A DNA stretch of 64,000 nucleotides, from positions 6,429,932 to 6,493,931 of the forward strand of contig NZ_CP087184.1 of NCBI RefSeq assembly GCF_024749045.1, written 5' to 3'. This stretch comes from Pseudomonas sp. B21-028 (GTDB taxonomy: Bacteria; Pseudomonadota; Gammaproteobacteria; Pseudomonadales; Pseudomonadaceae). How positions within the stretch are numbered: the stretch's first letter is position 1; each line of letters begins with the position of its first letter. Below, one piece after another: positions 36,087-45,893 of the stretch. The position numbers and the translations under genes are program-made. The notes beneath the pieces are model-generated. The model searched no databases. It had not been told where the DNA came from and was given only the letters and a program-made list of their open reading frames with translations.

Positions 36087-36167
36087 GGCTATGCTCCGAA
36101 CGTCCGGGTTCAGCCGCTGCCGCACGGGCTCGTGTGACAGCGGCGTATACGCAGCAATGAAAACGGG

Positions 36168-37688
36168 CTAGCTGCGCATCAATTCGATAGCAGCGCTTTT
36201 CCTGTTGCGAATGACCGTCACCAAGTGCCAGGAAATAGACGCGGCGGCCAGGATGAGAAAGCCTGCTGAGATGGGGTTGGACAGGAAGCCGCCGAAGTTG
36301 CCATCGGACAGCATCAGGCCACGACGCAAGTTGGTTTCCGCCATGGGACCGAGGATGAAACCGATGATGAACGGTGCAATCGGCAGCCCGCTCTTGACGA
36401 ACCCGTAGCCCAGCAAGCCAAACAGCAGCACCGCCCAGACGTCGAAGATCCGGCTGTTCAGGCCAAATGCGCCGACCACACAGAGCACCAGGATGATCGG
36501 CAACAGAATGTGCTTGGGCACCGCCAGCAGTTTGATGAACATGCGCAGTCCGTAGAACTCGAGCACCAGCATCAGGACCGAAGCGAGGATCAGCGCGGCG
36601 AAGATCGTGTAGACCAGCGGCGCCTGGCTGATGAACAGCAGAGGACCGGGCTGGATGCCGTGAATCATGAAGCCGCCAAGCATCACAGCCGTGGTGGTAT
36701 CGCCGGGAATGCCCAGGGTCAACAGCGGAATCATCGCGCCGCCAATGCCGGCGTTGTTTGCCGTCTCGCTGGCAACCACGCCATCGATCTTGCCTTTGCC
36801 GAATTCTTCCGGGGTTTTGGAACGTTTCTTCGCCACGATATAGGAAACGATGTTCGAGGTACCGGCACCGATGCCGGGCAGGATACCAATGCCCAGGCCG
36901 ATCAGGGATGAACGGGTGGCATTGGGCAGTTGACCGACGAACTCCTTCATCGAAAAACCAAAACCTTTTACGCCTTTCATACTGACGTGCTGTGGTTTGG
37001 CCCGATGGCTCAGGCGTGCGCTTTCAGCAAATTTCAGCACTTCGGCCACTGCAAACATACCGATCATGACAGTGAGCATGGCGAAGCCGCCATTGAGGCT
37101 CGGCAGGTCAAACGTAAAACGGCGGATGGCCTCGACCGGGGCAATCCCCACGGTCGAAAAGGCAAAGCCCAGGGCTCCGGCGAACAAGCCTTTGACCAGC
37201 GAGCCGGTGGACAGCGTGGCGATCAACGTCAGCGAGAAAATCGCGATGGAAAAGTATTCGTGCGGGCCGAAACTCAAGGCCAGATCCGCCAGGATCGGAG
37301 CGATGAACATCAGCGCGGCGATACTGAAAATGGTGCCCAGGAACGAGAACACCACGCCGAGCCCCAGCGCCTTGACGCCCATTCCCTTCTTCATCAACGG
37401 CCAACCGTCGAACGTCGTGGCGATCGACGCCGGCGTTCCCGGTATGTTGAGCAATATCGCCGATATCAGCCCTCCCGAGGTCGCACCGACAAACAGCGCA
37501 ACCAGCAGCGATAGTCCCGCACCGGGCCCCATCGAGTACGTCAGTGGCAAGCACAACGCGATAGCCATGGTGGCCGAAAGCCCAGGCACCGCACCAAAAA
37601 CAATCCCCACCGCAACGCCGAGAGTGATGAGGAAAAACACGTAGGGAGTCAGTACGGCACCGAAGCCTTGCTGCATGAGTTCAATCAT
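36168..37688 (-). CDS. tctA: Tripartite tricarboxylate transporter large permease TctA
   Basis: 506-aa membrane protein with about 12 helices, the main channel of a TTT importer. Family landmarks are VPGLSATMAIALCLPLTYSM, GGLISAILLNIPGTPASIAT and the repeat-half AGIGGAMIPLLTLGIPGDTT. ATG 37688 has GGAG upstream. It follows tctB after 9 bases. The operon partners point to an organic acid, probably an aldarate rather than citrate. Confidence 0.95.
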   Translation of the reverse strand: MIELMQQGFGAVLTPYVFFLITLGVAVGIVFGAVPGLSATMAIALCLPLTYSMGPGAGLSLLVALFVGATSGGLISAILLNIPGTPASIATTFDGWPLMKKGMGVKALGLGVVFSFLGTIFSIAALMFIAPILADLALSFGPHEYFSIAIFSLTLIATLSTGSLVKGLFAGALGFAFSTVGIAPVEAIRRFTFDLPSLNGGFAMLTVMIGMFAVAEVLKFAESARLSHRAKPQHVSMKGVKGFGFSMKEFVGQLPNATRSSLIGLGIGILPGIGAGTSNIVSYIVAKKRSKTPEEFGKGKIDGVVASETANNAGIGGAMIPLLTLGIPGDTTTAVMLGGFMIHGIQPGPLLFISQAPLVYTIFAALILASVLMLVLEFYGLRMFIKLLAVPKHILLPIILVLCVVGAFGLNSRIFDVWAVLLFGLLGYGFVKSGLPIAPFIIGFILGPMAETNLRRGLMLSDGNFGGFLSNPISAGFLILAAASISWHLVTVIRNRKSAAIELMRS

Positions 37689-37697
37689 GGCCGTCTC

Positions 37698-38171
37698 CTA
37701 GAAATCCAATAGACCGACAGGCAGGAGCAAGTCGAAGCCATGGCGAAAAATGTAAAAAATCAACACCGACGAAACGACCGCGATAAACCCGTACAGGAGG
37801 TGCTTGACCTTCTGCTCCGCAGGGGTCAACACGATGAATTGGGCGTACAGATAAAGCACGGTCATGACGATGAATCCCGCGGGTTGGAGCAGCGCGGTGT
37901 AAAGCAATACCAACGCGAGGGATTTGAAGACCGTCGGATAGTCAATCGGCTCGGCTTTTTCAGCGGGCTCGGCAGGTTGATCCGGCAGCTTTCGCCAAGC
38001 CCATAATTGCAACGCGCCCAACAGGCACAGCGCAATGGCGAGCACCCAGGGTACAAACGCGGCATCGATGAAACTGCGGCGCGGCAGATTCAGGGTCAAC
38101 ACCAGATACGCTACGCCGGCACCGAGCATTGCCAATCCGGCAATCAGCTCTTTTCTTTTATAGGAATCCAT
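37698..38171 (-). CDS. tctB: Tripartite tricarboxylate transporter small permease TctB
   Basis: 157-aa membrane protein with four hydrophobic helices (GLAMLGAGVAYLVLTL, FVPWVLAIALCLLGALQL, LALVLLYTALLQPAGFIVMT, LYGFIAVVSSVLIFYIF) and a charged loop (DQPAEPAEKAEPIDYP). The length and layout are those of TctB. An intercistronic hairpin separates it from tctC. Confidence 0.9.
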   Translation of the reverse strand: MDSYKRKELIAGLAMLGAGVAYLVLTLNLPRRSFIDAAFVPWVLAIALCLLGALQLWAWRKLPDQPAEPAEKAEPIDYPTVFKSLALVLLYTALLQPAGFIVMTVLYLYAQFIVLTPAEQKVKHLLYGFIAVVSSVLIFYIFRHGFDLLLPVGLLDF

Positions 38172-38202
38172 ACAGGCTCCTCTTGCTGGGAAGGACTGGA
38201 CT

Positions 38203-38272
38203 CTCGGGTGCTAGTGGCCTGTGTGGCTAATTCGTGTACTCAAATCAACCGTACAGGCCACTAGCACCCGAG
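38203..38272. promoter_or_regulatory. Intercistronic stem-loop between tctC and tctB
   Basis: 20-base arms (38203-38222 and 38253-38272) are perfect complements around a 30-base loop. Like hairpins after binding-protein genes in other transport operons, it may protect the tctC mRNA end or cause partial termination, giving more binding protein than permease. It is unlike the REP types in this window. Confidence 0.7.
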
Positions 38273-38286
38273 CCCGTCATGCGGTG

Positions 38287-39258
38287 TTATTTGGCTTTAC
38301 GCATGTCGTCCTTGAACTGCATGAAGCTGTCGCGGGTTTTGTTCAGGGTGGCAATGGCTTCTTCGGTGCCCTGGAAACTGACTGGCTGCTTGAACGACTT
38401 CTTCAGCTCCTCGGCGTATTCCGGCTCTTCGGTGATTTTCTTCATCGTATCGGCCATTTTCTTGACGATGGCCGGGTCCGTACCCTTCGGGAAGGCCACG
38501 ACGTAAGGCTTGTCCAGAATCAGGTCCACGCCTTGTTCCTTGAAAGTCTTGACCTCACCCAGCAGTGCATTGCGCTCGGCGTTGGGTTGACCCAGGGCAG
38601 TCATTTTGCCGCTGGCGATGTAATCCTGGACCGAGCCATAGCTGATGGCGCCGAGGTCGATGCGCTTGCCCAGCAAGGCAACGATTTTTTCGGACACTGT
38701 GCCGCTGTCGACCATTTTCAGTTTCACGCCGGCCAGCTTCTCGAACATCAGCCCCTGGAGATGGGAGAAGTTACCCATCTCGGTACCGTAGGTGATGGTG
38801 CCGGGCTTGGCCTTGGCTTTTTCGATCAGTTGATCAAGGGTGTCGATGCCCGAGCTTTTCGCCGAGACAAACACCGCTCCTTTGTCGACGCCTGCGATGC
38901 AGGAGATATCAAATGCGTCAAAACGGTCCTCCGAGAGCCCTGCCACCTCGTTCACGATCAACTGGCCGGTATGAGTAAACAGGATCGTGTTGCCATCCGG
39001 CGCCGCGCTCTTGACCGCATCGGCGGCAATCGTCCCGCCCCCGCCGGCCATGTTGGTCACGACCATGGATTTGCCAGTGAGCTTGGTGAAGTACTTGGCC
39101 ATCATTCGGGCATTGAAATCCGTATCACCACCGGCGTTGGCAATGACCACCACCTGCACGGGTCGGCTTGGCCAGTCGCTGGCGTCGGCGGCCATTGCCG
39201 TGCCGGCGGTCAGGCTCAGAAAAGAGGCGATCAAAGAGGCGCAGAATGTTTTTTTCAT
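38287..39258 (-). CDS. tctC: Tripartite tricarboxylate transporter binding protein TctC
   Basis: 323-aa periplasmic receptor. Signal peptide MKKTFCASLIASFLSLTAGT ending AMA-A is followed by WPSRPVQVVVIANAGGDTDF, the Bug/TctC-type start. VTNMAGGGGTIAADAVK and ITYGTEMGNFSHLQG are typical. In these proteins the ligand is usually a dicarboxylate or similar acid. ATG 39258 has GGAG upstream. It is the first gene of the five-gene operon tctC-tctB-tctA-dehydratase-FAD dehydrogenase. A palindrome 270 bases upstream probably marks the promoter. Confidence 0.92.
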   Translation of the reverse strand: MKKTFCASLIASFLSLTAGTAMAADASDWPSRPVQVVVIANAGGDTDFNARMMAKYFTKLTGKSMVVTNMAGGGGTIAADAVKSAAPDGNTILFTHTGQLIVNEVAGLSEDRFDAFDISCIAGVDKGAVFVSAKSSGIDTLDQLIEKAKAKPGTITYGTEMGNFSHLQGLMFEKLAGVKLKMVDSGTVSEKIVALLGKRIDLGAISYGSVQDYIASGKMTALGQPNAERNALLGEVKTFKEQGVDLILDKPYVVAFPKGTDPAIVKKMADTMKKITEEPEYAEELKKSFKQPVSFQGTEEAIATLNKTRDSFMQFKDDMRKAK

Positions 39259-39526
39259 TATTGTTCTCCAGGTACTGCCATTCATTGGGGTGGAAATAAA
39301 GGAGGAAATGGACACGACCGCCGCCAATGCCTGGCTGGACAGGCGACGTCGCTTGAATGTCGATGGGGGAAAATTCGATGCACCTGCAAACCCGCATGAG
39401 GGTTTCCAGACAGTAATGAAGGCCGTTGGCGCACTGCGTAAAGGAGCGAGGCCGATGTATTACAGATTTGCCGGACTGCAAAGGTAGAAGGCATGTCTGC
39501 GCCTTTCGTTTTTATTATTTTCTGAT

Positions 39527-39546
39527 GTCATACGTTGTCGTATGAC
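39527..39546. promoter_or_regulatory. Perfect palindrome, candidate GntR/FadR-type operator for the tct operon
   Basis: GTCATACG and CGTATGAC (8 bp each) flank the spacer TTGT. On the minus strand TACGAC and AATAAT lie 17 bases apart across it, a plausible sigma70 promoter pointing at tctC. FadR-type regulators of sugar-acid genes bind sites of this kind. The regulator gene is not in the window. Confidence 0.55.
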
Positions 39547-39691
39547 TGAGTATCGTCACCTATGTCCCAGGTTGTCAACGCAGTTGTTCAACGGCTCGTC
39601 GTGAATACGACGAACAGGCTCCGGACAAGAGCGGGTTGGGTCTGCGTTCTGAGAGGAGTTGCGGGCGCCACCGAGCAGAGCGCGACCGCTA

Positions 39692-39756
39692 TTGCGCAGG
39701 ACGTCGACGTTCTGGATGCTTACGCGATCGTTGATACCGGTTGCCTGGTCATCCAC
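39692..39756 (-). pseudogene. Decayed 5' fragment of a nudK-like NUDIX gene
   Basis: On the minus strand the start MDDQATGINDRVSIQNVDVL aligns with NudK (32828-33424) SHVTTTKDRVRIKNVEVL, then a 7-residue gap, then RNS against RKT. In DNA, TTGCGCAGGACGT is identical (39692-39704 and 33342-33354). The next 28 bases differ at only six positions after a 21-base deletion. The rest of the gene is not recognisable; the frame ends at 39556 without a NUDIX box. The 726-base gap 39259-39984 holds this, the tct operator and leader sequence, and nothing else I can name. Confidence 0.55.
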
Positions 39757-39984
39757 TCCATTCGATACCAGACTTCCACTTGGTTTTCGTCAGCCCGGAC
39801 AGCGGCGCCAAGTCGCATGCGCCGTCGCTGAATTTAGTGAAGCCCCCCAGCACACACTTGATGCCATAAGAATTCCTACGACTGCCCATCATCTTTTCTA
39901 GTTCGACAAAACCTGCCCACTCGTCAAATCTTCGCCCAACCCTGGCGGGGACCTCATAAAAACAAGACCTGACGAGCGTGCTTC

Positions 39985-41874
39985 ATGGGCATCAGTATGA
40001 AATTCGGCCACAAGATCCTTCTCGGTGCCTGTGTCATCTCGGTGGCAGTATTCCTGTCGTTCTCACTGCTCAATGACCATCGACAACAAGCAAGTACCCG
40101 CGAAGCGCTGCACAGCAGCTTGCAGACCACGGGCAAGTTGCTCGGCGCCAACCTCGACAATTGGCTGGCCGGCCGACTGCTGCTGATCGAGGGCGCCGCC
40201 GAAACCATTGCCGCCGACCCCACCCCGGCTACCGTCAGCAGGATGCTTTCCCAAGAGATCATCACCAAGACCTTTATCGCCAGCTATGTCGGCTTCCAGG
40301 ACAGCCGTTTCTTTATTTATCCCGAGCGGGTGATGCCCGATGGCTACGATGTTCGTCAGCGCCAGTGGTACAAGGAGGCGGCTGCCTCCCTCAGCCCTGT
40401 GCTGACCGAACCCTACATCGGCGCCGGCATCGATTATCTGATCATGACCGAGGCGGTGCCGATCAAGATCAACGGCAAGGCAGCCGGAGTATTCGGCGCG
40501 AGCCTGAGCCTGGAAAAGCTCGCCAGCATCGTCAACTCCGTCGATCTCAACGGCATCGGCTATGCCTTCCTGGTCAGTGACGACGGCAAGATCCTGGTCC
40601 ATCCGGACAGCGCCTTGGTCACCAAGACTCTGGCCCAAGCATTTCCCGAAGGCGCGCCGGGTATCAACGGCAATCTGAATGAAGTACAGGAAAACGGCAG
40701 CCCCCGGATCGTCACGTTTACGCCGATCCACGGCCTGCCGTCGTTGCACTGGTCCATCGGCTTATCGGTGGACAAGGACAAGGCCTACGCCGCGCTCCAA
40801 GAGTTTCGCACCTCGGCCCTGATCGCCACGCTGATTGCGGTGCTGATCACCATCGCCTTGCTCGGCCTGTTGATCAACGCCCTGATGCGGCCATTACGCA
40901 ATATGGGCTTGGCCATGCAATCAATTGCCGACGGCGAAGGCGATCTGACTCAACGCCTGCAGAGCCTGTCCCAAGACGAATTTGGCGTAATGGCCGGCGG
41001 ATTCAACCGCTTCGTCGAACGCATCCAGCACTCGATACGCGAAGTACTGACTTCCAGTAGCCAACTCACCCAATTGGCCGCGCAGGTCAGCCAGGCGTCG
41101 CACTCGTCCCTGAAAAGCTCCGACACCCAGGCGGCGTTGACCCACAACATCGCCACAGCCATCAACGAACTGGGCGCCGCCGCCCAGGAGATCGCCCGCA
41201 GTGCCGCGCATGCGTCAAGCCGCGCCTCGGATACCAAGAACCAGACCCAGGAAGGCCAGCAGGTGGTGGAACGCAGTATCCGCGCCATGGCGCAGCTCTC
41301 ATCACAAGTGCTCAATACCCGTCAGGACATCGAAAGCCTGAATGAGAAGACGTTGAAAATCGGCCGTATCCTCGACGTGATCAAGGGCATTTCCGACCAG
41401 ACCAACCTGCTGGCCCTGAATGCCGCTATCGAGGCCGCCCGTGCCGGAGACGCCGGACGTGGTTTTGCAGTGGTCTCGGACGAAGTGCGCACCCTCGCCC
41501 ATCGCACTCAACAATCGGCGCAGGAAATTCACAACATGATCGAGGAGTTGCAAAGCGGTGCCGGCAACGCCGTCAACGCCATGCTTGAAAGCCAGCGCCA
41601 CAGCGACACCAACGTCAGTACAGCCAGGCTTGCCGGTGAACGGCTCAATCAGGTGCTGCAGGGCATTGGCGAGATCGACGAGATCAACCTATCCATGGCC
41701 ACCGCCACCGAAGAACAAACCTCGGTGGTGGACAATCTGGATCGCGATATCAGCCACATCAATGACCTGAACCAGAAAACCGTCGGCAATCTGCAATCCA
41801 CCTTGCAGGCGTGCAATGAACTGGAGAAGCAGTCGATCCGCCTGCAGCAGATGGTCAACACCTTCAAGATCTGA
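39985..41874 (+). CDS. Methyl-accepting chemotaxis protein with dCache sensor
   Basis: 629-aa chemoreceptor. An N-terminal helix ([19 protein letters not shown]) starts a periplasmic double-Cache domain (about 40-275). The amino-acid-type signature is partly visible as [12 protein letters not shown] and [11 protein letters not shown] second helix ([16 protein letters not shown], about 280-297) leads to HAMP ([20 protein letters not shown]) and the signalling tip [10 protein letters not shown] with [20 protein letters not shown]. It looks PctA-like. The C-terminus has no CheR pentapeptide. Start is ATG 39985 or the ATG four codons on. Converges on the next gene with a 7-base gap. Confidence 0.92.
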   Translation: MGISMKFGHKILLGACVISVAVFLSFSLLNDHRQQASTREALHSSLQTTGKLLGANLDNWLAGRLLLIEGAAETIAADPTPATVSRMLSQEIITKTFIASYVGFQDSRFFIYPERVMPDGYDVRQRQWYKEAAASLSPVLTEPYIGAGIDYLIMTEAVPIKINGKAAGVFGASLSLEKLASIVNSVDLNGIGYAFLVSDDGKILVHPDSALVTKTLAQAFPEGAPGINGNLNEVQENGSPRIVTFTPIHGLPSLHWSIGLSVDKDKAYAALQEFRTSALIATLIAVLITIALLGLLINALMRPLRNMGLAMQSIADGEGDLTQRLQSLSQDEFGVMAGGFNRFVERIQHSIREVLTSSSQLTQLAAQVSQASHSSLKSSDTQAALTHNIATAINELGAAAQEIARSAAHASSRASDTKNQTQEGQQVVERSIRAMAQLSSQVLNTRQDIESLNEKTLKIGRILDVIKGISDQTNLLALNAAIEAARAGDAGRGFAVVSDEVRTLAHRTQQSAQEIHNMIEELQSGAGNAVNAMLESQRHSDTNVSTARLAGERLNQVLQGIGEIDEINLSMATATEEQTSVVDNLDRDISHINDLNQKTVGNLQSTLQACNELEKQSIRLQQMVNTFKI

Positions 41875-41881
41875 AGGTGAT

Positions 41882-43039
41882 TCAGGACAGGCCTTCGAGC
41901 AAGCCTGCATCCCGTAGCAGATCCACGATCACCTGCTCATCTACCGCATAGACTCCACGCGAAGCCTTCCAGACCAATTTCTTCTCCTGAAGGGCCAGAA
42001 GCGCTTGCTGAACGCCAGGCACTTCTACCTTTATGTCGCTCTCTGCAATACCGGCCTGCGCCATCGCTTTCGCATACAGGTTCATCGTAGGGGCTTCGAA
42101 GGGCGCATAACTTTCGCCTTTGGCGCTCATGACGCGGATGACGGCGGACTGGATAGGCGTCAGGCTATGGATCACTTTCTGCAGATCTGCGTTGAGTTCG
42201 TCAGCTTGCGCCCGCACCCGCAAGGCGAACCGCTGCGGGACGATTTGCGGGTCTAATGCAAAATCGAACCTGATTTCGTCTGCGGCAGCACCGAGCAACT
42301 CAGGTCGGTAGCCGCCCTCCTTGAACAACTCGAACACGTTGCAGGGATCGAGCGGGTGGGGAAGGTCAACATTGGCACAGAACCAGTTGATGAAATCTTG
42401 ATCCAGGGTTGGGAACGGCACCATAGAGGCTCCGAAAAACGCTTGATCCTTGCTGTTGCGCAGCATAGCCAACTTGTCCCGGTTTGATCCTGTACAAACG
42501 ATGCGCAGGCCATGATGCTTCGAACTATTGAGCTCGTCCCTCGCCGCTTTCAATGCGAACAGAGCCGCTACACCTTCATCGGTGGTGATCGCATGCTGAG
42601 CTTCGTCGATGATCAGGACAATGATCTTTTTTGATTCATCCGAGAGCGCTGCAAGCGCCGTGGTCAAATCAATATCTTTACCGAGTCCGATCTTGTCCAG
42701 ACTGAAGCTAAGGCCGCCAACGCTCACTTTCTCCATCCCGGCACTCTTCGCTAGACGCGTCACGAATCCTTCGCTGCGCCCAACAGCCTCCCGGACCGCC
42801 TGCACGATGACTAGACCTGGATTTTTTGTCTGGTCTTTCCAGAGATCGGCGTACAGGACAATCGCTCCCGCTTCTTCCAACGCAGGTCGCAAGTCTTCTC
42901 GGGCAAAGGTTGATTTGCCGGTACGTCGAGGAGCCGCGAGGAAGACACCCGAGCTGGCAGCGCTACCGATGGCGACTTGCATGATCAATTTTGAAAGGCG
43001 GGCAGCCAAAGCAGGGCGATGGTAGAACATTTCAGCCAT
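41882..43039 (-). CDS. Stand-alone AAA ATPase with a probable winged-helix C-terminus, at attTn7
   Basis: 385 aa. Walker A is APRRTGKS (36-43), Walker B LIIDEAQHA (Asp145-Glu146), sensor VCTGSNRDKL (about 181-190). The C-terminal 100 residues (LTPIQSAVIRVMSAKGESYA, ALLALQEKKLVWKASRGVYAV) look like a winged helix, as in Orc1/Cdc6- or STAND-type ATPases. No effector domain is seen. Its sequence is visibly less GC-rich than glmS. It stands alone between the chemoreceptor and glmS, preceded by AT-rich repeats. AGAGG precedes ATG 43039. The role is unknown; self-binding to the repeats or a defence function are guesses. Confidence 0.75.
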   Translation of the reverse strand: MAEMFYHRPALAARLSKLIMQVAIGSAASSGVFLAAPRRTGKSTFAREDLRPALEEAGAIVLYADLWKDQTKNPGLVIVQAVREAVGRSEGFVTRLAKSAGMEKVSVGGLSFSLDKIGLGKDIDLTTALAALSDESKKIIVLIIDEAQHAITTDEGVAALFALKAARDELNSSKHHGLRIVCTGSNRDKLAMLRNSKDQAFFGASMVPFPTLDQDFINWFCANVDLPHPLDPCNVFELFKEGGYRPELLGAAADEIRFDFALDPQIVPQRFALRVRAQADELNADLQKVIHSLTPIQSAVIRVMSAKGESYAPFEAPTMNLYAKAMAQAGIAESDIKVEVPGVQQALLALQEKKLVWKASRGVYAVDEQVIVDLLRDAGLLEGLS

Positions 43040-43064
43040 TGGAAGGGCCTCTTCTATAGGAAAC

Positions 43065-43162
43065 TATAGAGCGACTATAGACCAATTATTCGCCATGATT
43101 TCTTATCTATATAGAGAATTATAGAGAATTATAGAGCGACTATAGACCGATTATAGTCGCTC
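43065..43162. repeat. AT-rich direct and inverted repeats downstream of glmS
   Basis: A 25-base unit occurs at 43065-43089 and 43130-43154 with one difference (TATAGAGCGACTATAGACC then A or G, ATTAT). Between them AATTATAGAG repeats twice. At 43134-43162, GAGCGACTATA and its complement form a hairpin with a 7-base loop. The block sits 23 bases after the glmS stop and 26 bases before the ATPase start, where Tn7 inserts. It may be an operator, a transposon end or the glmS terminator. Confidence 0.8.
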
Positions 43163-43184
43163 ACGTCCGCAGCAGCCGCGCCTT

Positions 43185-45017
43185 TCACTCCACCGTCACA
43201 GACTTCGCCAGATTCCGCGGCTGGTCGACATCCGTCCCCTTGAGCACGGCCACGTAGTACGACAGCAATTGCAGCGGGATGGTATAGAGGATCGGCGCCA
43301 GGCTGTCGTGGATGTGCGGCATGTGCACCACGTGATTCCCTTCGCCATTGGTCATGCCGGCCTTTTCGTCAGCGAAGACGATCAACTGACCGCCACGGGC
43401 GCGCACTTCCTGGAGGTTGGACTTGAGTTTTTCCAGCAGCTCGTTGTTCGGCGCGACGGTGACCACCGGCATGTCGTTGTCCACCAGGGCCAGCGGGCCG
43501 TGCTTGAGCTCACCGGCCGGGTAGGCTTCGGCGTGGATGTAGGAAATTTCCTTGAGCTTCAAGGCCCCTTCCATTGCCACCGGGAATTGCGCACCACGGC
43601 CCAGGAACAGGGTGTGGTTCTTCTCGGCGAACAGTTCGGCAATTTTCTCCACGATGCTGTCCATCGCCAGGGCTTCACCCAGACGGGCCGGCAGGCGGCG
43701 CAGTTCTTCCACCAGTTTCGCCTCCACGCCCTCGGCCAGGGTCCCGCGCACCTGACCCAACGACAGGGTCAACAACAACAGGCCGACCAACTGGGTGGTG
43801 AAGGCCTTGGTCGAAGCCACGCCGATTTCGCGGCCGGCCTGAGTCAGCAGGGTCAAATCGGATTCACGCACCAGCGAGCTGATGCCGACGTTACAGATCG
43901 CCAGGCTGGCGAGGAAACCCAGGGCCTTGGCATTGCGCAGGGCTGCCAGGGTATCGGCGGTTTCACCGGACTGGGAGATGGTGACGAACAGCGTGTCCGG
44001 TTGCACCACCACCTTGCGGTAACGGAACTCACTGGCAACTTCCACCTGGCACGGAATACCGGCCAATTCCTCCAGCCAGTAACGGGCGACCATGCCAGCG
44101 TGATAGCTGGTGCCGCAGGCGACGATCTGCACATTGCGAACCTTGGCGAACAATTCGGCTGCCTGTGGGCCGAAAGCCTGGACCAATACCTGGCTCTGGC
44201 TCATGCGACCTTCCAGGGTACGTTGCACCACAGCCGGTTGTTCGTGGATTTCCTTGAGCATGAAGTGACGGAACTCGCCTTTGTCGGCGGCTTCGGCACC
44301 GTCTTGGTACTGCACGGTCTCGCGCTCTACCGCTTGGCCATCGAGATCCCAGATCTGCACGCTGTCGCGGCGGATTTCAGCGATGTCGCCTTCTTCCAGG
44401 TACATGAAACGGTCGGTGACCTGACGTAGCGCCAACTGGTCCGACGCCAGGAAGTTTTCCCCCAGGCCCAGGCCAATCACCAGCGGGCTGCCACTGCGGG
44501 CCGCCACCAGGCGATCCGGCTGTTTCGCGCTGATCACCGCCAGGCCATAGGCGCCGTGGAGTTCCTTGACGGTCGCCTTGAGGGCCACCGTCAGGTCCAT
44601 CAGTTCCTTGAGCTTGTGATTGAGCAGATGAGCGATGACTTCAGTGTCGGTGTCCGAGGTGAACACGTAGCCCAAGGCCTTGAGTTGTTCGCGCAGGGCC
44701 TCGTGGTTTTCGATGATGCCGTTGTGCACCACTGCCAGGTCGCCGGAGAAATGCGGATGGGCATTACGTTCGCACGGCGCACCGTGGGTGGCCCAGCGGG
44801 TGTGGGCAATGCCCAGGCGACCGATCAGCGGCTCGGCTTCCAGCGCCTGCTCCAGCTCACTGACCTTGCCCGGCCGACGCATGCGCGCAAGTTGCCCATC
44901 GTTAGTGAGCACTGCCACACCCGCACTGTCATAGCCACGGTATTCCAGGCGCTTGAGGCCTTCGAGCAGGATGGCTGTGATGTTGCGTTCAGCAACGGCG
45001 CCGACAATTCCACACAT
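43185..45017 (-). CDS. glmS: Glucosamine-6-phosphate synthase GlmS
   Basis: 610-aa enzyme that makes glucosamine 6-phosphate from fructose 6-phosphate and glutamine, the entry to peptidoglycan and LPS precursors. The N-terminal glutaminase has Cys2 ([12 protein letters not shown]); the two SIS domains contain [14 protein letters not shown] and [18 protein letters not shown], and the protein ends [13 protein letters not shown]. Its 3' end is the TnsD target, attTn7. GlmR is the gene 1 base upstream. No glmS riboswitch is expected or seen. Confidence 0.98.
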   Translation of the reverse strand: MCGIVGAVAERNITAILLEGLKRLEYRGYDSAGVAVLTNDGQLARMRRPGKVSELEQALEAEPLIGRLGIAHTRWATHGAPCERNAHPHFSGDLAVVHNGIIENHEALREQLKALGYVFTSDTDTEVIAHLLNHKLKELMDLTVALKATVKELHGAYGLAVISAKQPDRLVAARSGSPLVIGLGLGENFLASDQLALRQVTDRFMYLEEGDIAEIRRDSVQIWDLDGQAVERETVQYQDGAEAADKGEFRHFMLKEIHEQPAVVQRTLEGRMSQSQVLVQAFGPQAAELFAKVRNVQIVACGTSYHAGMVARYWLEELAGIPCQVEVASEFRYRKVVVQPDTLFVTISQSGETADTLAALRNAKALGFLASLAICNVGISSLVRESDLTLLTQAGREIGVASTKAFTTQLVGLLLLTLSLGQVRGTLAEGVEAKLVEELRRLPARLGEALAMDSIVEKIAELFAEKNHTLFLGRGAQFPVAMEGALKLKEISYIHAEAYPAGELKHGPLALVDNDMPVVTVAPNNELLEKLKSNLQEVRARGGQLIVFADEKAGMTNGEGNHVVHMPHIHDSLAPILYTIPLQLLSYYVAVLKGTDVDQPRNLAKSVTVE

Positions 45018-45018
45018 G

Positions 45019-45795
45019 TTATTTCTCCTGGCTGACAGATGCGCAGATCACCTGGATGCCACGCGCCTGAATCTGATCGCGGGCCTCTACGGGCAGGCGA
45101 TCATCGGTAATGAGGGTATGGACGCTGCTCCACGGCAGTTCCAGATTGGGGATCTTGCGGCCGATCTTGTCGGCCTCCACCATCACGATGACTTCACGGG
45201 CCACCTCAGCCATGACACGGCTCAGCCCCAGCAACTCGTTGAAGGTGGTGGTACCACGAACCAGGTCGATGCCGTCGGCACCGATGAACAGCTGGTCGAA
45301 GTCGTAGGAACGCAGGACCTGTTCGGCCACCTGGCCCTGGAAGGATTCGGAATGGGGGTCCCAGGTGCCGCCAGTCATCAACAACACCGGTTCGTGTTCC
45401 AGTTCGTTCAAGGCACTGGCGACGTACAACGAGTTGGTCATGACCACCAACCCCGGTTGCAGGCCGAGTTCAGGGATCATGGCGGCAGTGGTGCTGCCAC
45501 TGTCGATGATGATCCGCGCATGTTCGCGAATCCGCTTCACCGCAGCCCGGGCGATGGCTTGCTTGTACTTGGAAACGGTCTGGGCGTTATCGGCCACCAA
45601 CTCTTGCGGCATCGGGACCGCGCCACCGTAACGACGCAACAGCAGGCCATTGGTCTCCAGAGCGGCGAGATCCTTGCGAATCGTAACTTCCGAGGTTTCG
45701 AAGCGCTTGGCCAGCTCGTCCACACTGACCTCTCCCTGCTCCTGGAGCAAGGCAAGAATATTGTGGCGGCGTTGGGGGGTGTTGCGCTTTGACAT
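45019..45795 (-). CDS. glmR: DeoR-family regulator GlmR
   Basis: 258-aa repressor/activator. DeoR-type helix-turn-helix at the N-terminus ([36 protein letters not shown]), then the sugar-phosphate sensing DeoRC domain ([40 protein letters not shown]). It stands directly before glmS and in Pseudomonas is known to control amino-sugar synthesis. Start ATG 45795. Confidence 0.93.
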   Translation of the reverse strand: MSKRNTPQRRHNILALLQEQGEVSVDELAKRFETSEVTIRKDLAALETNGLLLRRYGGAVPMPQELVADNAQTVSKYKQAIARAAVKRIREHARIIIDSGSTTAAMIPELGLQPGLVVMTNSLYVASALNELEHEPVLLMTGGTWDPHSESFQGQVAEQVLRSYDFDQLFIGADGIDLVRGTTTFNELLGLSRVMAEVAREVIVMVEADKIGRKIPNLELPWSSVHTLITDDRLPVEARDQIQARGIQVICASVSQEK

Positions 45796-45893
45796 GGCGG
45801 CTTAAGTTTCGATTCGAAAGATAACGTAAGCAATCAAAACCTATTGTGCTGCGATCGTCAAGGCGAAGGGAGAAAAATTCAGAAAGAATGAGG

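Noticed and set aside
39562..39831. Open frame of 89 codons on the + strand upstream of the chemoreceptor
   Set aside because: No ribosome site and no domain; it overlaps the nudK-like remnant in antisense.
43065..43162. Repeats read as a complete Tn7 end or a CRISPR array
   Set aside because: The TGT...ACA termini and tnsABCD genes are absent, and there are only two spaced copies with no regular spacers, so neither identity can be claimed.
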